Shown here: positions 25,299-33,353 of the stretch, in pieces
Layout: each line of letters opens with the position of its first letter
Numbering within the stretch: the first letter of the stretch is position 1
Notes under the pieces: generated by a model
What the model was told of the DNA's origin: nothing
The model's input: only the letters and a program-made list of their open reading frames with translations
Database searches by the model: none
Position numbers and translations under genes: made by a program
NCBI GenBank assembly: GCA_034522495.1
Contig: JAXHLG010000002.1
Coordinates: 1,178,001 to 1,242,000, forward strand
Direction of reading: 5' to 3'
Length of the DNA: 64,000 nucleotides
Source of the DNA: JAXHLG01 sp034522495
Lineage (GTDB): Bacteria > Patescibacteriota > Minisyncoccia > Moranbacterales > DUUL01

Positions 25299-26366
25299 TC
25301 ACAGACTTTCTCCACTTTCTCTAATTATTCCTCCCCCAACCACTCTATCTCCATCATACAACACCAGAGACTGTCCCGGCGCGGCGGCAAATTGAGGCTG
25401 AGTCAAAGAGGCTTGCCAGAAGCCTTTTTTATTTTTTCGGATACAGCCCTCGGAAAGGCCGGCTTGGTATCTGGATTTAAATTGATATTTCTTTTCTTTT
25501 TCCGGCTCAGCGCAAATCCAATTAACATCAGAAATGATTATTTTTTTACTTGAAAGACTTGGATGATCAGCTTTGCTGGTAACTACTAGCACATTTTCCG
25601 CTGTTTTTTTACCTATTACATAATAGGGGCCGCTGCCGCCCAAGCGCAGTCCCTTCCTCTGCCCCCGAGTATAAATAGCAAGCCCTTTGTGCTCTCCAAC
25701 AACTTCTCCTTTTTCATCAACAATTTTGCCCGGCTTGTTGCTCTCAAGAGAAAAATTGCCCAGAAAATCCTTCAGCGATTCTCCCCCAGAGAAAAAGCAA
25801 GCATCCTGGGATTCTCCCTTTTCAAAAGAGATGCCCTCTTTTTTAAGTAGTTTTTTATTTTCTTCTTTATTTTTATCCTCTAGCGGAAAAACGATTCTGG
25901 AAAGTTGATCTTGGATCAATCTATATAAAAAGTAGGACTGGTCTTTTTTCTCATCCTCTCCTTTTTTCAATTGAAAACAACGGTCTGTTTTGGCAATTTT
26001 GGCATAGTGGCCGGTGGATACTTTCTCAATCCCCATTGAATCGGCAGTTTCTATTAAATATTTGAATTTTATCTCCGCATTGCATTTAACGCACGGGTTA
26101 GGAGTTCTATAGCCGGCATACTCATTGACAAAATAATCCACTATCCTGGTTTGAAAATCTTTGGAGATATCTTTCTCAATTAATTTAACCCCCAGTTTTT
26201 CAGCTCTTCTTCTTATGGAAAAACCGCCGCCTTCCTCAAAAAGCTTCAAATGCAAAGCCACCGGCTCATAGCCCATTTCTTTCAAAAAATAAATAGCCGC
26301 GGTAGAGTCCGCGCCTCCGGAAAAACCTACCAAGATATTGTTTTTTGTGTTGCCATTCTCTTTCAT
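25299..26366 (-). CDS. mnmA: tRNA-specific 2-thiouridylase MnmA
   Basis: 355 residues, family length. PP-loop F-S-G-G-A-D-S-T-A-A near 15-24, first catalytic Cys in R-T-P-N-P-C-V-K-C-N near 89-98, T-G-H-Y-A near 117, K-K-D-Q-S-Y-F-L near 140, second Cys in S-Q-D-A-C-F-F near 186. It thiolates U34 of tRNA-Lys, Glu and Gln with ATP and a sulfur relay; tRNA-Glu(UUC), a substrate, is encoded at 63496. The gap 25005-25298 before it holds only ATTGTTTCATTG and ACAAGGATACAAGG words. Confidence 0.97.
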   Translation of the reverse strand: MKENGNTKNNILVGFSGGADSTAAIYFLKEMGYEPVALHLKLFEEGGGFSIRRRAEKLGVKLIEKDISKDFQTRIVDYFVNEYAGYRTPNPCVKCNAEIKFKYLIETADSMGIEKVSTGHYAKIAKTDRCFQLKKGEDEKKDQSYFLYRLIQDQLSRIVFPLEDKNKEENKKLLKKEGISFEKGESQDACFFSGGESLKDFLGNFSLESNKPGKIVDEKGEVVGEHKGLAIYTRGQRKGLRLGGSGPYYVIGKKTAENVLVVTSKADHPSLSSKKIIISDVNWICAEPEKEKKYQFKSRYQAGLSEGCIRKNKKGFWQASLTQPQFAAAPGQSLVLYDGDRVVGGGIIRESGESL

Positions 26367-26379
26367 ATGCTAACTTTAC

Positions 26380-26450
26380 TAATTAGGGCCTGCCCCGCAT
26401 TGCGGGGCAAATAAGGTAAAATATTTATATTTTTAAAGCGGTGCGCGATT
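26380..26450. repeat. Repeat family C, half copy
   Basis: CTAATTAGGGCCTGCCCCGC with the ATGCGGGGC palindrome through AAAGCGGTGCG, then the match stops. It lies directly upstream of mnmA. Confidence 0.75.
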
Positions 26451-26459
26451 GATTAGCCT

Positions 26460-26719
26460 ATGAAGCCGCTGAAGAATTGATTATTTTGAAAATTTTGTCA
26501 TTCTGATGAAAATCAGAATCTCTTTACAAAGCCTTTTTCTAGTAATCATTAGATTCTGAATCTCGCCAGAGGCGGACAAGCAAGTTCAGAATCTATAAAT
26601 TTACAAAAAATAGCTTATTCATGGAGATCCTGATTTTTGCCGCTTAAGCGGCACCCCGCTATAGCGGTGGCATTCAGGATGACATTTCAAGGGGATTTCT
26701 ACATTCTTCAGTGGTTTCA
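26460..26719. repeat. Repeat family D, long copy with extra inserts
   Basis: Outer ends (GAAGCCGCTGAAGAATTG / CATTCTTCAGTGGTTTC) are family D TIRs. Inside are CATTCTGATGAAAATCAGAA, a CGCCAGAGGCGG palindrome and an additional GCCGCTTAAGCGGC / CCGCTATAGCGG pair. At 260 bp it is about 90 bp longer than the other copies (31752, 37302, 38052, 55674, 58495). Confidence 0.75.
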
Positions 26720-26780
26720 GTCTATTTAACCTAAATTTTACAATATTTTTTTAAAAATTAAAATTACAAATTGGAACAAC

Positions 26781-26937
26781 AAAAAACCGGCTTGAAAGCC
26801 GGAAAATGCCTTCCTTCAAAAACAGTATCGCCGGCAGCTTCCTTTTAATAACCAGAGGAGGTATAACTGGCCCTCAAAAGAAACTGGCTGACCCAAATAA
26901 TTGGGTGGCGATACTGTTTTGAAAGATACCATTTTGA
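26781..26937 (-). ncRNA. Strongly promoted structured ncRNA, about 157 nt, class not identified (6S-like shape possible)
   Basis: The minus strand has a consensus promoter (26944-26972) and ends in a perfect terminator (CCGGCTTTCAAGCCGG then T6, at 26781-26802). A 13-15 bp closing stem forms between AAAACAGTATCGCC and GGCGATACTGTTTT. Inside are a CCCAA...TTGGG hairpin, CAGC/GCTG plus TTTCTTTT/AAAAGGAA helices, and an apical CCAG/CTGG hairpin whose loop carries CCTCC, which could pair with SD sequences. No ORF of note is present. The rod shape and size are compatible with 6S RNA. An SRP RNA was considered because of GGGTCAG and AAGGAAGC words, but the GGAA-capped helix is not present as expected. 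Confidence 0.75.
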
Positions 26938-26943
26938 TTCCTA

Positions 26944-26972
26944 ACTATAGCAGATATTTTACATTTTGTCAA
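26944..26972 (-). promoter_or_regulatory. Consensus sigma70 promoter of the ncRNA
   Basis: Minus strand TTGACA (26967-26972), 17-bp spacer, TATAGT (26944-26949). One of the best promoter matches noted in the window; expected start near 26937. Confidence 0.85.
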
Positions 26973-27515
26973 TACCAGTTGGAGGTTGGGAAGTGAGAAG
27001 CGGCGCAAAATATATTATTGAGAATTAAAAGGAAATAAATAATCAACAATGGAACAATCTAACAATGAAGCAATGAAAATAAAACAACTTGGCCCGTCAG
27101 AGCCAAATCATTCTTTGGATGACAATAAAGTAAGTTAACAATACAATGTATTATTGGACAATAATTCATTTAAATGCTACATTGGTGTAAGAATCAAAAA
27201 GGCTTGATTTATTTTTTATCTTGTTTTAAAAATAAATCGGCGAGCTAGATAAGAAGCGCAAGCGTTTCTCTTTGTATTGTATCTGCAGTTTTGAGCGTAT
27301 TCAGCGTTTAAAACGCGTATCATGGAGCAAGTATCATGTATCATGCTTTTTCAGAAAATTGAGGAGAAAAATCAACGATGCAATGCTTGCTATAATCGTC
27401 CCCGCTTTACAATATTCATAATACATATTGCTAAATACAGACCTTCTAGACCAAACAAAGAACGACCTTGCAACATCAATTAGCAAATCAAATATTTAAT
27501 CAATAATAGAAATAA
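26973..27515. other. Gap with low-complexity repeat words, no gene
   Basis: 27051-27080 has GGAACAATCTAACAATGAAG (family F words). 27312-27350 has GTATCATGGAGCAAGTATCA (family J, also at 28710, 38288, 49020 and 63175). No ORF or RNA is supported. Confidence 0.4.
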
Positions 27516-28178
27516 ATGATCATCACCTGGTACGGACATTCTTGTTTTAAAATTCAAACAAAGCCCAAAAGAGGAAAAGAAGAAGTGGTTATTTTCACTG
27601 ATCCCTTTGAAAAGTCTATCGGGCTGAAGCCCCCGCAGGGCCAAGCCGACATCGTAACCATCTCTCATGACCACTTCGATCACAACAACGCGGGCGCCTT
27701 CAAAAAGTCCCGGCCTTTTTTGGTGGACGCGCCGGGGGAGTATTCCATCCAAGATATTGTTATTGAAGGCATAGAGTCTTTTCATGATAAAAATGAAGGA
27801 GAAGAAAGAGGGCGGAACACTATTTTCACTATTAAAAGCGAAGATATAAAAATATGCCATTTGGGAGACCTCGGGCACAAGCTCAACGAAGAGCAAGTTG
27901 AAAAGATCGGCCAGGCGGATGTACTGATGGTGCCCGTGGGAGGCGTTTACACCATTGACGCCAAAGAGGCCGAGGAAGTGATAGGTCAGATTGACCCTAA
28001 AATTATCATTCCCATGCATTTCAAAGTTCCCGGCTTGAAGGTAGATATAAACGGAGACGAGAAATTCTCCAAGGAATTCGGAGTAAAAATCGAAGAAGAA
28101 GTCCCCAAATTGGTTTTAAAGAAAAAGGATATTCAAGACACGGAAAACAAGATTGTAGTTATGAGTTTAAATAAATAA
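27516..28178 (+). CDS. MBL-fold metal-dependent hydrolase (UPF0173-like)
   Basis: 220 residues. I-T-W-Y-G-H-S-C-F at 3-11, F-T-D-P-F near 27, the metal motif S-H-D-H-F-D-H-N near 50-57, H-L-G-D-L-G-H near 115-121 and I-P-M-H-F near 166-170, a full set of MBL ligands. Small members of this group (UPF0173/RomA-like) are putative hydrolases with unknown substrates. It is followed after 24 bp by a small membrane protein gene, probably cotranscribed. No signal peptide, so cytoplasmic. Confidence 0.9.
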   Translation: MIITWYGHSCFKIQTKPKRGKEEVVIFTDPFEKSIGLKPPQGQADIVTISHDHFDHNNAGAFKKSRPFLVDAPGEYSIQDIVIEGIESFHDKNEGEERGRNTIFTIKSEDIKICHLGDLGHKLNEEQVEKIGQADVLMVPVGGVYTIDAKEAEEVIGQIDPKIIIPMHFKVPGLKVDINGDEKFSKEFGVKIEEEVPKLVLKKKDIQDTENKIVVMSLNK

Positions 28179-28202
28179 AAATAGAGAAAAATAATAAATT
28201 AT

Positions 28203-28553
28203 ATGGAGGAATTTTTAGAAAAACTGAGAAAAAAACCCAGGGCTTACCGCCAAAAGCTGGCTTTGCTTTTAACCGGAGTTTTCGCCGTAGTGATTTGTTT
28301 TTTTTGGATAATAATTTCCACCCACAAAGTTCAAAACACCATTGAAAAAACTACTAATCTTTCAGAAACGGTAAAGGGTGGACTGCCTTCTTTAAAAGAA
28401 AGAAGGGATCAGCTTTCCGGCCAGCAAGAAGATCAACAATCCGGAAATAATTCGACTTCAGAAGACAAAGCCGGCAATTATGAAGAAAACTCGCCCGTTT
28501 CCCCTTCCGAAGAGGAAGTCCCCAGTTACCGCAGTTTGCAGGAAAATGAGTAA
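28203..28553 (+). CDS. Small single-pass membrane protein, unknown function
   Basis: 116 residues: positively charged N-terminus (R-K-K-P-R-A-Y-R), one membrane segment at about 20-40 (L-A-L-L-L-T-G-V-F-A-V-V-I-C-F-F), then an extracytoplasmic-type polar tail rich in Q, S, E and D. No known domain recognised. It starts 24 bp after the MBL gene with GGAGG near the start, and is probably in the same unit. Its 3' flank has a CCAAAGGAGGGGTTGG / CAATCCCCTTTTACAAAGGG inverted pair (28585-28675). Confidence 0.6.
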   Translation: MEEFLEKLRKKPRAYRQKLALLLTGVFAVVICFFWIIISTHKVQNTIEKTTNLSETVKGGLPSLKERRDQLSGQQEDQQSGNNSTSEDKAGNYEENSPVSPSEEEVPSYRSLQENE

Positions 28554-28791
28554 TTACTTTGAATTACAAAATACCTTTTTATTCCCTCCTATTCCAAAGG
28601 AGGGGTTGGGAAGGATTTGCTGGTTAGTAGAATAAATCCCTCTCAATCCCCTTTTACAAAGGGGGAGAACATAAGGAAAACTTAATTTCGTAATTCAAGG
28701 TAATTAGACATGTATCATAAAGCAAGTATAATGCATTAGGCTTCTTAAAAGAAGCGGCTAATAAAATGATAATGCCCGGAAACCTCATGAT

Positions 28792-28957
28792 ACTTAGGGG
28801 CTGCTGATTTTTGAAAAAAATCTGCTGCTCCCGTTCTGCGGGAAAAAATTATTTTAATTAAACTCCGATAAATAAGGTAAAATAATTTTTCGCACCGCTT
28901 TAAAAAATATAAATATTTTACATATTTTGCCCCGCAGAGCGGGGCAGGCCATACTTA
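28792..28957. repeat. Repeat family C, full copy
   Basis: From TTAGGGGCTGCTGATTTTTG to CCGCAGAGCGGGGCAGGCC, same order as 15051-15209 with an additional CCCGTTCTGCGGG hairpin. It fills most of the space before gyrA. Confidence 0.8.
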
Positions 28958-28995
28958 ATACAATTCATCAACATAATCAAATAATTCAGTAATTA

Positions 28996-31431
28996 ATGAA
29001 CAATATTGGAAAAATCAATCCTCGCCAGTTAACCGAGGAGATGGAGGAATCTTATTTATCTTACGCTATGAGCGTTATTGTCGCCAGAGCTCTGCCCGAT
29101 ATTAGAGACGGCTTGAAGCCGGTGCAAAGAAGAATTCTTTATTCTATGTGGCAAATAGGACTCAGAAATAGCGCCAGGTATAGAAAATCAGCTACAGTAG
29201 TCGGTGAAGTGCTGGGTAAATACCATCCTCACGGAGACAGCGCGGTTTATGAAACCATGGTCAGAATGGCGCAAAAGTTTTCTCTAAGATATCCCCTCGT
29301 TGACGGCCAAGGAAACTTCGGTTCCATGGACGGAGACAGCGCGGCGGCCATGCGTTACACTGAAGCAAAGCTTTCTTCCATTTCAGAAGAAATGCTTTTC
29401 GATATAGAAAAGGAAACGGTAGATTGGGTGGAAAATTACGACTCCACCAGAAAAGAACCCTCCTATTTGCCGGCCAAGCTGCCTCAGCTTCTTTTAAACG
29501 GAACCATGGGCATTGCCGTCGGCATGGCTACCAACGTTCCGCCCCACAGCCTTTCCGAGCTAGTGGACGGCATCAACCACCTGATTGACAACCGCGACGC
29601 AACCACCGAAGATCTTATGCAATATATCCAGGCGCCGGACTTCCCTACCGGAGGCATCATTTACAACAGACAAGACATCCTGGAAGCTTACCGCACCGGC
29701 CGGGGAAAAATGGTTACCAGGGCCAAAACCGATATTGTCGAGACCAAAGCCAATCATTTCCAAATTGTCATTTCCGAAGTTACTTATCAGACCAACAAAT
29801 CCAGTCTTATCCAAAAAATCGCCGAGATGGTTAAGAACGGCAAAATTCAAGGCATAAAAGACATCCGGGACGAGTCTGATAAAGAAGGTGTCCGGGTGGT
29901 CATCAAACTAAAAAAAGACGCCTACCCCAAGAAAGTCTTGAATCAGCTGTTCAAGACCACTGAGCTGCAAAAAAATTTCCACCTTAATATGCTGGCCTTA
30001 GTCAACGGCATCGAGCCCCGCACGCTTAATTTAAAATCCGTTCTGGAACACTACATTGAGCACAGGAAAGATGTTGTCACTCGAAGAACTCAATTTGAAT
30101 TGAAAAAGGCCAAAGCCAGGGCCCATATTTTGGAAGGACTCAAAAAGGCGCTTGATCACATCAACCAAGTTATTGAAACCATCAAAAAATCCCCCACCAA
30201 GGAAAAGGCCCATGAAAATTTGATGAGTAAATTCAAACTCTCCGACAAGCAATCCTCCGCTATTTTGGAAATGAGATTGCAAACATTGGCCGGTTTGGAA
30301 AGAAAGAAGATTGAAGAAGAGCTTAAAGAAAAATTGCTTTTAATTGAAGAACTGGAAGCCATTCTGGGCGATTCCCAAAAAATCCTCCAAATCATCAAAG
30401 ACGAATTGAAAGAACTAAAAGAGAAATACGGAGACAAAAGGAAAACCAAGGTGATCAAAGGTCCCGTGGGAGAATTTTCCCAAGAAGATTTGGTAGCCAA
30501 TGAGGAAACCATTGTCAGCATCACCGAAGACGGCTACATAAAAAGGCTTTCCCCCGACAGCTTCCGCACCCAGAAAAGAGGCGGGAAAGGCGTGCTGGGA
30601 GGAGCTATCAAGCAAGGCGACGCCGTGGACAAAGTCCTCAGCGCTATGACGCATGACGATCTTTTGTTTTTCACCAACACGGGAAAGGTTTTTAGAACAA
30701 AAGCCTATGAGATTCCGGTTTCCAGCCGAACAGCCAAAGGCAATGCTATCGTCAATTTCCTTCAGATAGGTCCGGAGGAGAACATTACATCTATCATGCC
30801 CATCCACCAAGACAGCCGGGCGAAAAATCTGGTTATGCAAACCACCCTCGGCAAGATCAAAAAAACGACGCTTAAGGATTTCGATAACGTCCGCAGAAGC
30901 GGGATGATTGCCATTAGCTTGAGCGAAAATGATTCACTGGGGTGGGTGGACACCAGCACCGGCGAAGATGATATGGTAATTGTTACTAAAAACGGCCAAT
31001 CCATCAGGTTTTCCGAAAAAGGCGTTAGGCCGATGGGCAGGGGCGCCGCCGGAGTGAAGGCTATCAAGCTCAAAAAAGACGATGAGGTTGTAGGCATGCA
31101 GACAATAAGCTCAGAATTTACCAGCCCCCAGCTTTTGATCATTACCGAAAAGGGCTACGGCAAAAGAACAGCTTTAGAAAAATACAAAACCCAGACCAGG
31201 GGAGGCTCGGGCATTAAAACCGCTTCCCTGAACCAAAAAACCGGCAAATTGATTTCCAGCCATATTTTGGAAAGCCAAGAAAGCAAAGAAGATCTGATCG
31301 TCAGCTCCGACCGGGGGCAAATAATCAGAACCTCCATTGAGAATATTTCCACGCTCGGCAGATCTACTCAAGGAGTCAGAATCATGAAGCTCAAAAGCGG
31401 CGAAACGCTGGCGGCCGCCACGGTAGTGTAA
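28996..31431 (+). CDS. gyrA: DNA gyrase subunit A
   Basis: 811 residues. N-terminal S-Y-A-M-S-V-I-V-A-R-A-L-P-D near 24-37 and R-D-G-L-K-P-V-Q-R-R-I-L-Y. The catalytic Tyr is in A-A-A-M-R-Y-T-E-A-K-L-S near 115-126. The C-terminal pinwheel begins about 500 and contains the GyrA box Q-K-R-G-G-K-G near 530, which marks gyrase rather than topoisomerase IV. It cuts and rejoins DNA with GyrB to introduce negative supercoils. gyrB is not in the window. No SD. Confidence 0.97.
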   Translation: MNNIGKINPRQLTEEMEESYLSYAMSVIVARALPDIRDGLKPVQRRILYSMWQIGLRNSARYRKSATVVGEVLGKYHPHGDSAVYETMVRMAQKFSLRYPLVDGQGNFGSMDGDSAAAMRYTEAKLSSISEEMLFDIEKETVDWVENYDSTRKEPSYLPAKLPQLLLNGTMGIAVGMATNVPPHSLSELVDGINHLIDNRDATTEDLMQYIQAPDFPTGGIIYNRQDILEAYRTGRGKMVTRAKTDIVETKANHFQIVISEVTYQTNKSSLIQKIAEMVKNGKIQGIKDIRDESDKEGVRVVIKLKKDAYPKKVLNQLFKTTELQKNFHLNMLALVNGIEPRTLNLKSVLEHYIEHRKDVVTRRTQFELKKAKARAHILEGLKKALDHINQVIETIKKSPTKEKAHENLMSKFKLSDKQSSAILEMRLQTLAGLERKKIEEELKEKLLLIEELEAILGDSQKILQIIKDELKELKEKYGDKRKTKVIKGPVGEFSQEDLVANEETIVSITEDGYIKRLSPDSFRTQKRGGKGVLGGAIKQGDAVDKVLSAMTHDDLLFFTNTGKVFRTKAYEIPVSSRTAKGNAIVNFLQIGPEENITSIMPIHQDSRAKNLVMQTTLGKIKKTTLKDFDNVRRSGMIAISLSENDSLGWVDTSTGEDDMVIVTKNGQSIRFSEKGVRPMGRGAAGVKAIKLKKDDEVVGMQTISSEFTSPQLLIITEKGYGKRTALEKYKTQTRGGSGIKTASLNQKTGKLISSHILESQESKEDLIVSSDRGQIIRTSIENISTLGRSTQGVRIMKLKSGETLAAATVV

Positions 31432-31499
31432 GACAAATTTCGATATTGAGAGCTGATGTTGCGCGCATGATTATATGCCGAATTAATAAAAAGAGTTGA

Positions 31500-31580
31500 A
31501 TTCACCGCTCAGCACACCATCACACCTCAGCACACCTTCAAGGTGTGATGGATCACACCTTGAAGGTGTGCTGAGCTAGG
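31500..31580. repeat. Large palindromic hairpin built on ACACCTTCAAGGTGTG
   Basis: Nested inverted repeats: CTCAGCACACCTTCAAGGTG and CACCTTGAAGGTGTGCTGAG, about 25 bp per arm with an extra ATCACACC/GGTGTGAT pair. A single AACACACCTTGAAGGTGTGT copy is at 63240-63262. It could act as a gyrA terminator but has no clear T-run. The gap 31432-31939 otherwise holds only repeat D. Confidence 0.7.
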
Positions 31581-31751
31581 CATGTTTAAAACAAATCTAG
31601 CGCAAGCGCGCAGCATCAGCTAAGAATTTAAAAAACAAAAAGTCTTGTCGAAATGTGTTTTTTGTATTAATTTTAAAGTAGATACAAAATTTAATTAATT
31701 AGTTTTAGTTTGCTCTTTTTTTTATAAAATGATATTCTAAAATAAAATATA

Positions 31752-31922
31752 CGAAATCACTGAAGAATTGATTATTTTGATATTTTTGTCATTCTAATCA
31801 AAATCAGAACCTCTTTACAAAGCTATTTTTGGCAATCATTGGATTCTGAATCCCGCCGGAGGCGGACACGGCCCGTCAAAGTCGGACAAGCAAGTTTAGA
31901 ATGACATTCTTCAGTGGTTTCA
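31752..31922. repeat. Repeat family D, copy
   Basis: GAAATCACTGAAGAATTG ... ATTCTTCAGTGGTTTC TIRs. Inside are CATTCTAATCAAAATCAGAA and a CGCCGGAGGCGG palindrome followed by CGGCCCGTCAAAGTCGG. About 171 bp; ends 17 bp before the solute-binding gene. Confidence 0.85.
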
Positions 31923-31939
31923 TATATTAAAAAAACAAA

Positions 31940-33307
31940 ATGACAAACAAAAGAAATATCAAATTTTTTTCTCTATTGGCCTTTCTGGCAGCAGTCACTT
32001 TCCTATTTTCCGGCTGCTTGAAAAACAGGCCGGACAACTACAGCCTCAACTTGGAAGTTTGGGGAGTTTTTGACGATTCGGACGCGTTTTATAAAATCAA
32101 CCAGCAATTTGAAAAGACAAACCCCAACGTGGTTAGAGTCAACTATAAGAAAGTGGCTAATAATATAAAAGATTATGAAAAAGAATTGACCGACGCTATC
32201 GCCGCCGGAAACGGACCGGACGTTTTCTTTTTTAACAACAACTGGCTATCCAAACACGGAAACAAAATTTCGCCGCTGCCCGACTCCACTCCGCAGATAA
32301 ACGCGTTCAAAGACAACTTTGTGGACGTGGCTTATGACGATTTCGCCCGAGAAGGACAAATTTACGCCATGCCCCTTTACTGCGACACTTTGGGACTTTT
32401 CTATAATAAAGACATTTTCAATCAAGCCGGCATAACCAGGCCTCCCCGAACTTGGAAAGAAGTTGTCGATTACACCAAAAAACTGACCAAAAGAGACTCA
32501 GACGGCAATATCGTCCAGTCGGCCATCGCGATGGGAAGATCCAAGCGACCCGGCGGCATAAATCGATCTTCCGATATTCTGCACTTGCTTCTGATGCAAG
32601 CGGGAGTGGATATCTACAACAAAAAAGCAAACAGAGTTGATTTTGCCAGCAACTCCAAAAGCAGAAATGTGCTGGATTTCTACACGCAATTCGCCATGGC
32701 CGGCTCGGAAGCCTACACCTGGAACTCGGAAATGGACTATTCCATAGACAGCTTTCGCTACGGCAGAACGGCCATGATGATCAACTATTCTTATTGGAAA
32801 AACGACATAAGAAAATCCGATCCGAAGCTGAACTTCGATACCGCTCCGGTTCCCCAGCAGGAATTGGACAATAAAGCCAACTTCCCTAACTACTGGGGCT
32901 TGGCGGTAGTCAAAAACAAAGAGCTGCAGCCGGTTAACTCCGGCAATCCGGTTAACCACACCAACGCACAGCGTATCGAAAACGCTTGGAAATATATAAA
33001 ATACGCAACCATGAAACCGGAGTCAACAAAAAATCAAACCAATTTAAGCTTCGACCCCAACAAGAGATATCTGGAAAACACCAAAAAACCTGCCGCCAGA
33101 AGAGACTTGATCGAGGAACAAAAGAACGACCCCTACATGGCCGATTTCGCCACCCAGTCTCTAACAGCCGAATCCTGGGCCCAGCCCAACAACTTGGGAG
33201 TGGAAACAATTTTTGTAGAAATGATAGACAATGTCGTCTCCGGAGAGCAAACCTCCCATGAAGGCCTTAATTCAGCCGAATCGAGAATCAATGCATTGAT
33301 AAGATAG
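31940..33307 (+). CDS. Extracellular solute-binding lipoprotein (sugar ABC transporter type)
   Basis: 455 residues. Lipobox F-S-G-C at about 24-27. Family 1 binding-protein features: L-E-V-W-G-V-F-D near 38, G-P-D-V-F-F-F near 92, Y-A-M-P-L-Y-C-D-T-L-G-L-F-Y-N-K-D near 139-155, P-R-T-W-K-E near 166, G-R-T-A-M-M-I-N near 275. Such proteins pass sugars or peptides to ABC permeases, but none is encoded here. The next gene starts 46 bp downstream on the same strand, so the binding protein is probably expressed with the VirB2-like cluster. A role at the cell surface of a host-attached cell is inference. Confidence 0.88.
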   Translation: MTNKRNIKFFSLLAFLAAVTFLFSGCLKNRPDNYSLNLEVWGVFDDSDAFYKINQQFEKTNPNVVRVNYKKVANNIKDYEKELTDAIAAGNGPDVFFFNNNWLSKHGNKISPLPDSTPQINAFKDNFVDVAYDDFAREGQIYAMPLYCDTLGLFYNKDIFNQAGITRPPRTWKEVVDYTKKLTKRDSDGNIVQSAIAMGRSKRPGGINRSSDILHLLLMQAGVDIYNKKANRVDFASNSKSRNVLDFYTQFAMAGSEAYTWNSEMDYSIDSFRYGRTAMMINYSYWKNDIRKSDPKLNFDTAPVPQQELDNKANFPNYWGLAVVKNKELQPVNSGNPVNHTNAQRIENAWKYIKYATMKPESTKNQTNLSFDPNKRYLENTKKPAARRDLIEEQKNDPYMADFATQSLTAESWAQPNNLGVETIFVEMIDNVVSGEQTSHEGLNSAESRINALIR

Positions 33308-33353
33308 TTGCACATAAACGAATTATCTTTTAAGTAAAACATAGAAATAAAAG

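Noticed and set aside
26781..26937. SRP (4.5S) RNA call for the ncRNA
   Set aside because: Words like GGTCAG and AAGGAAGC occur, but they do not form the GGAA-capped helix with the conserved internal loop; class left open.
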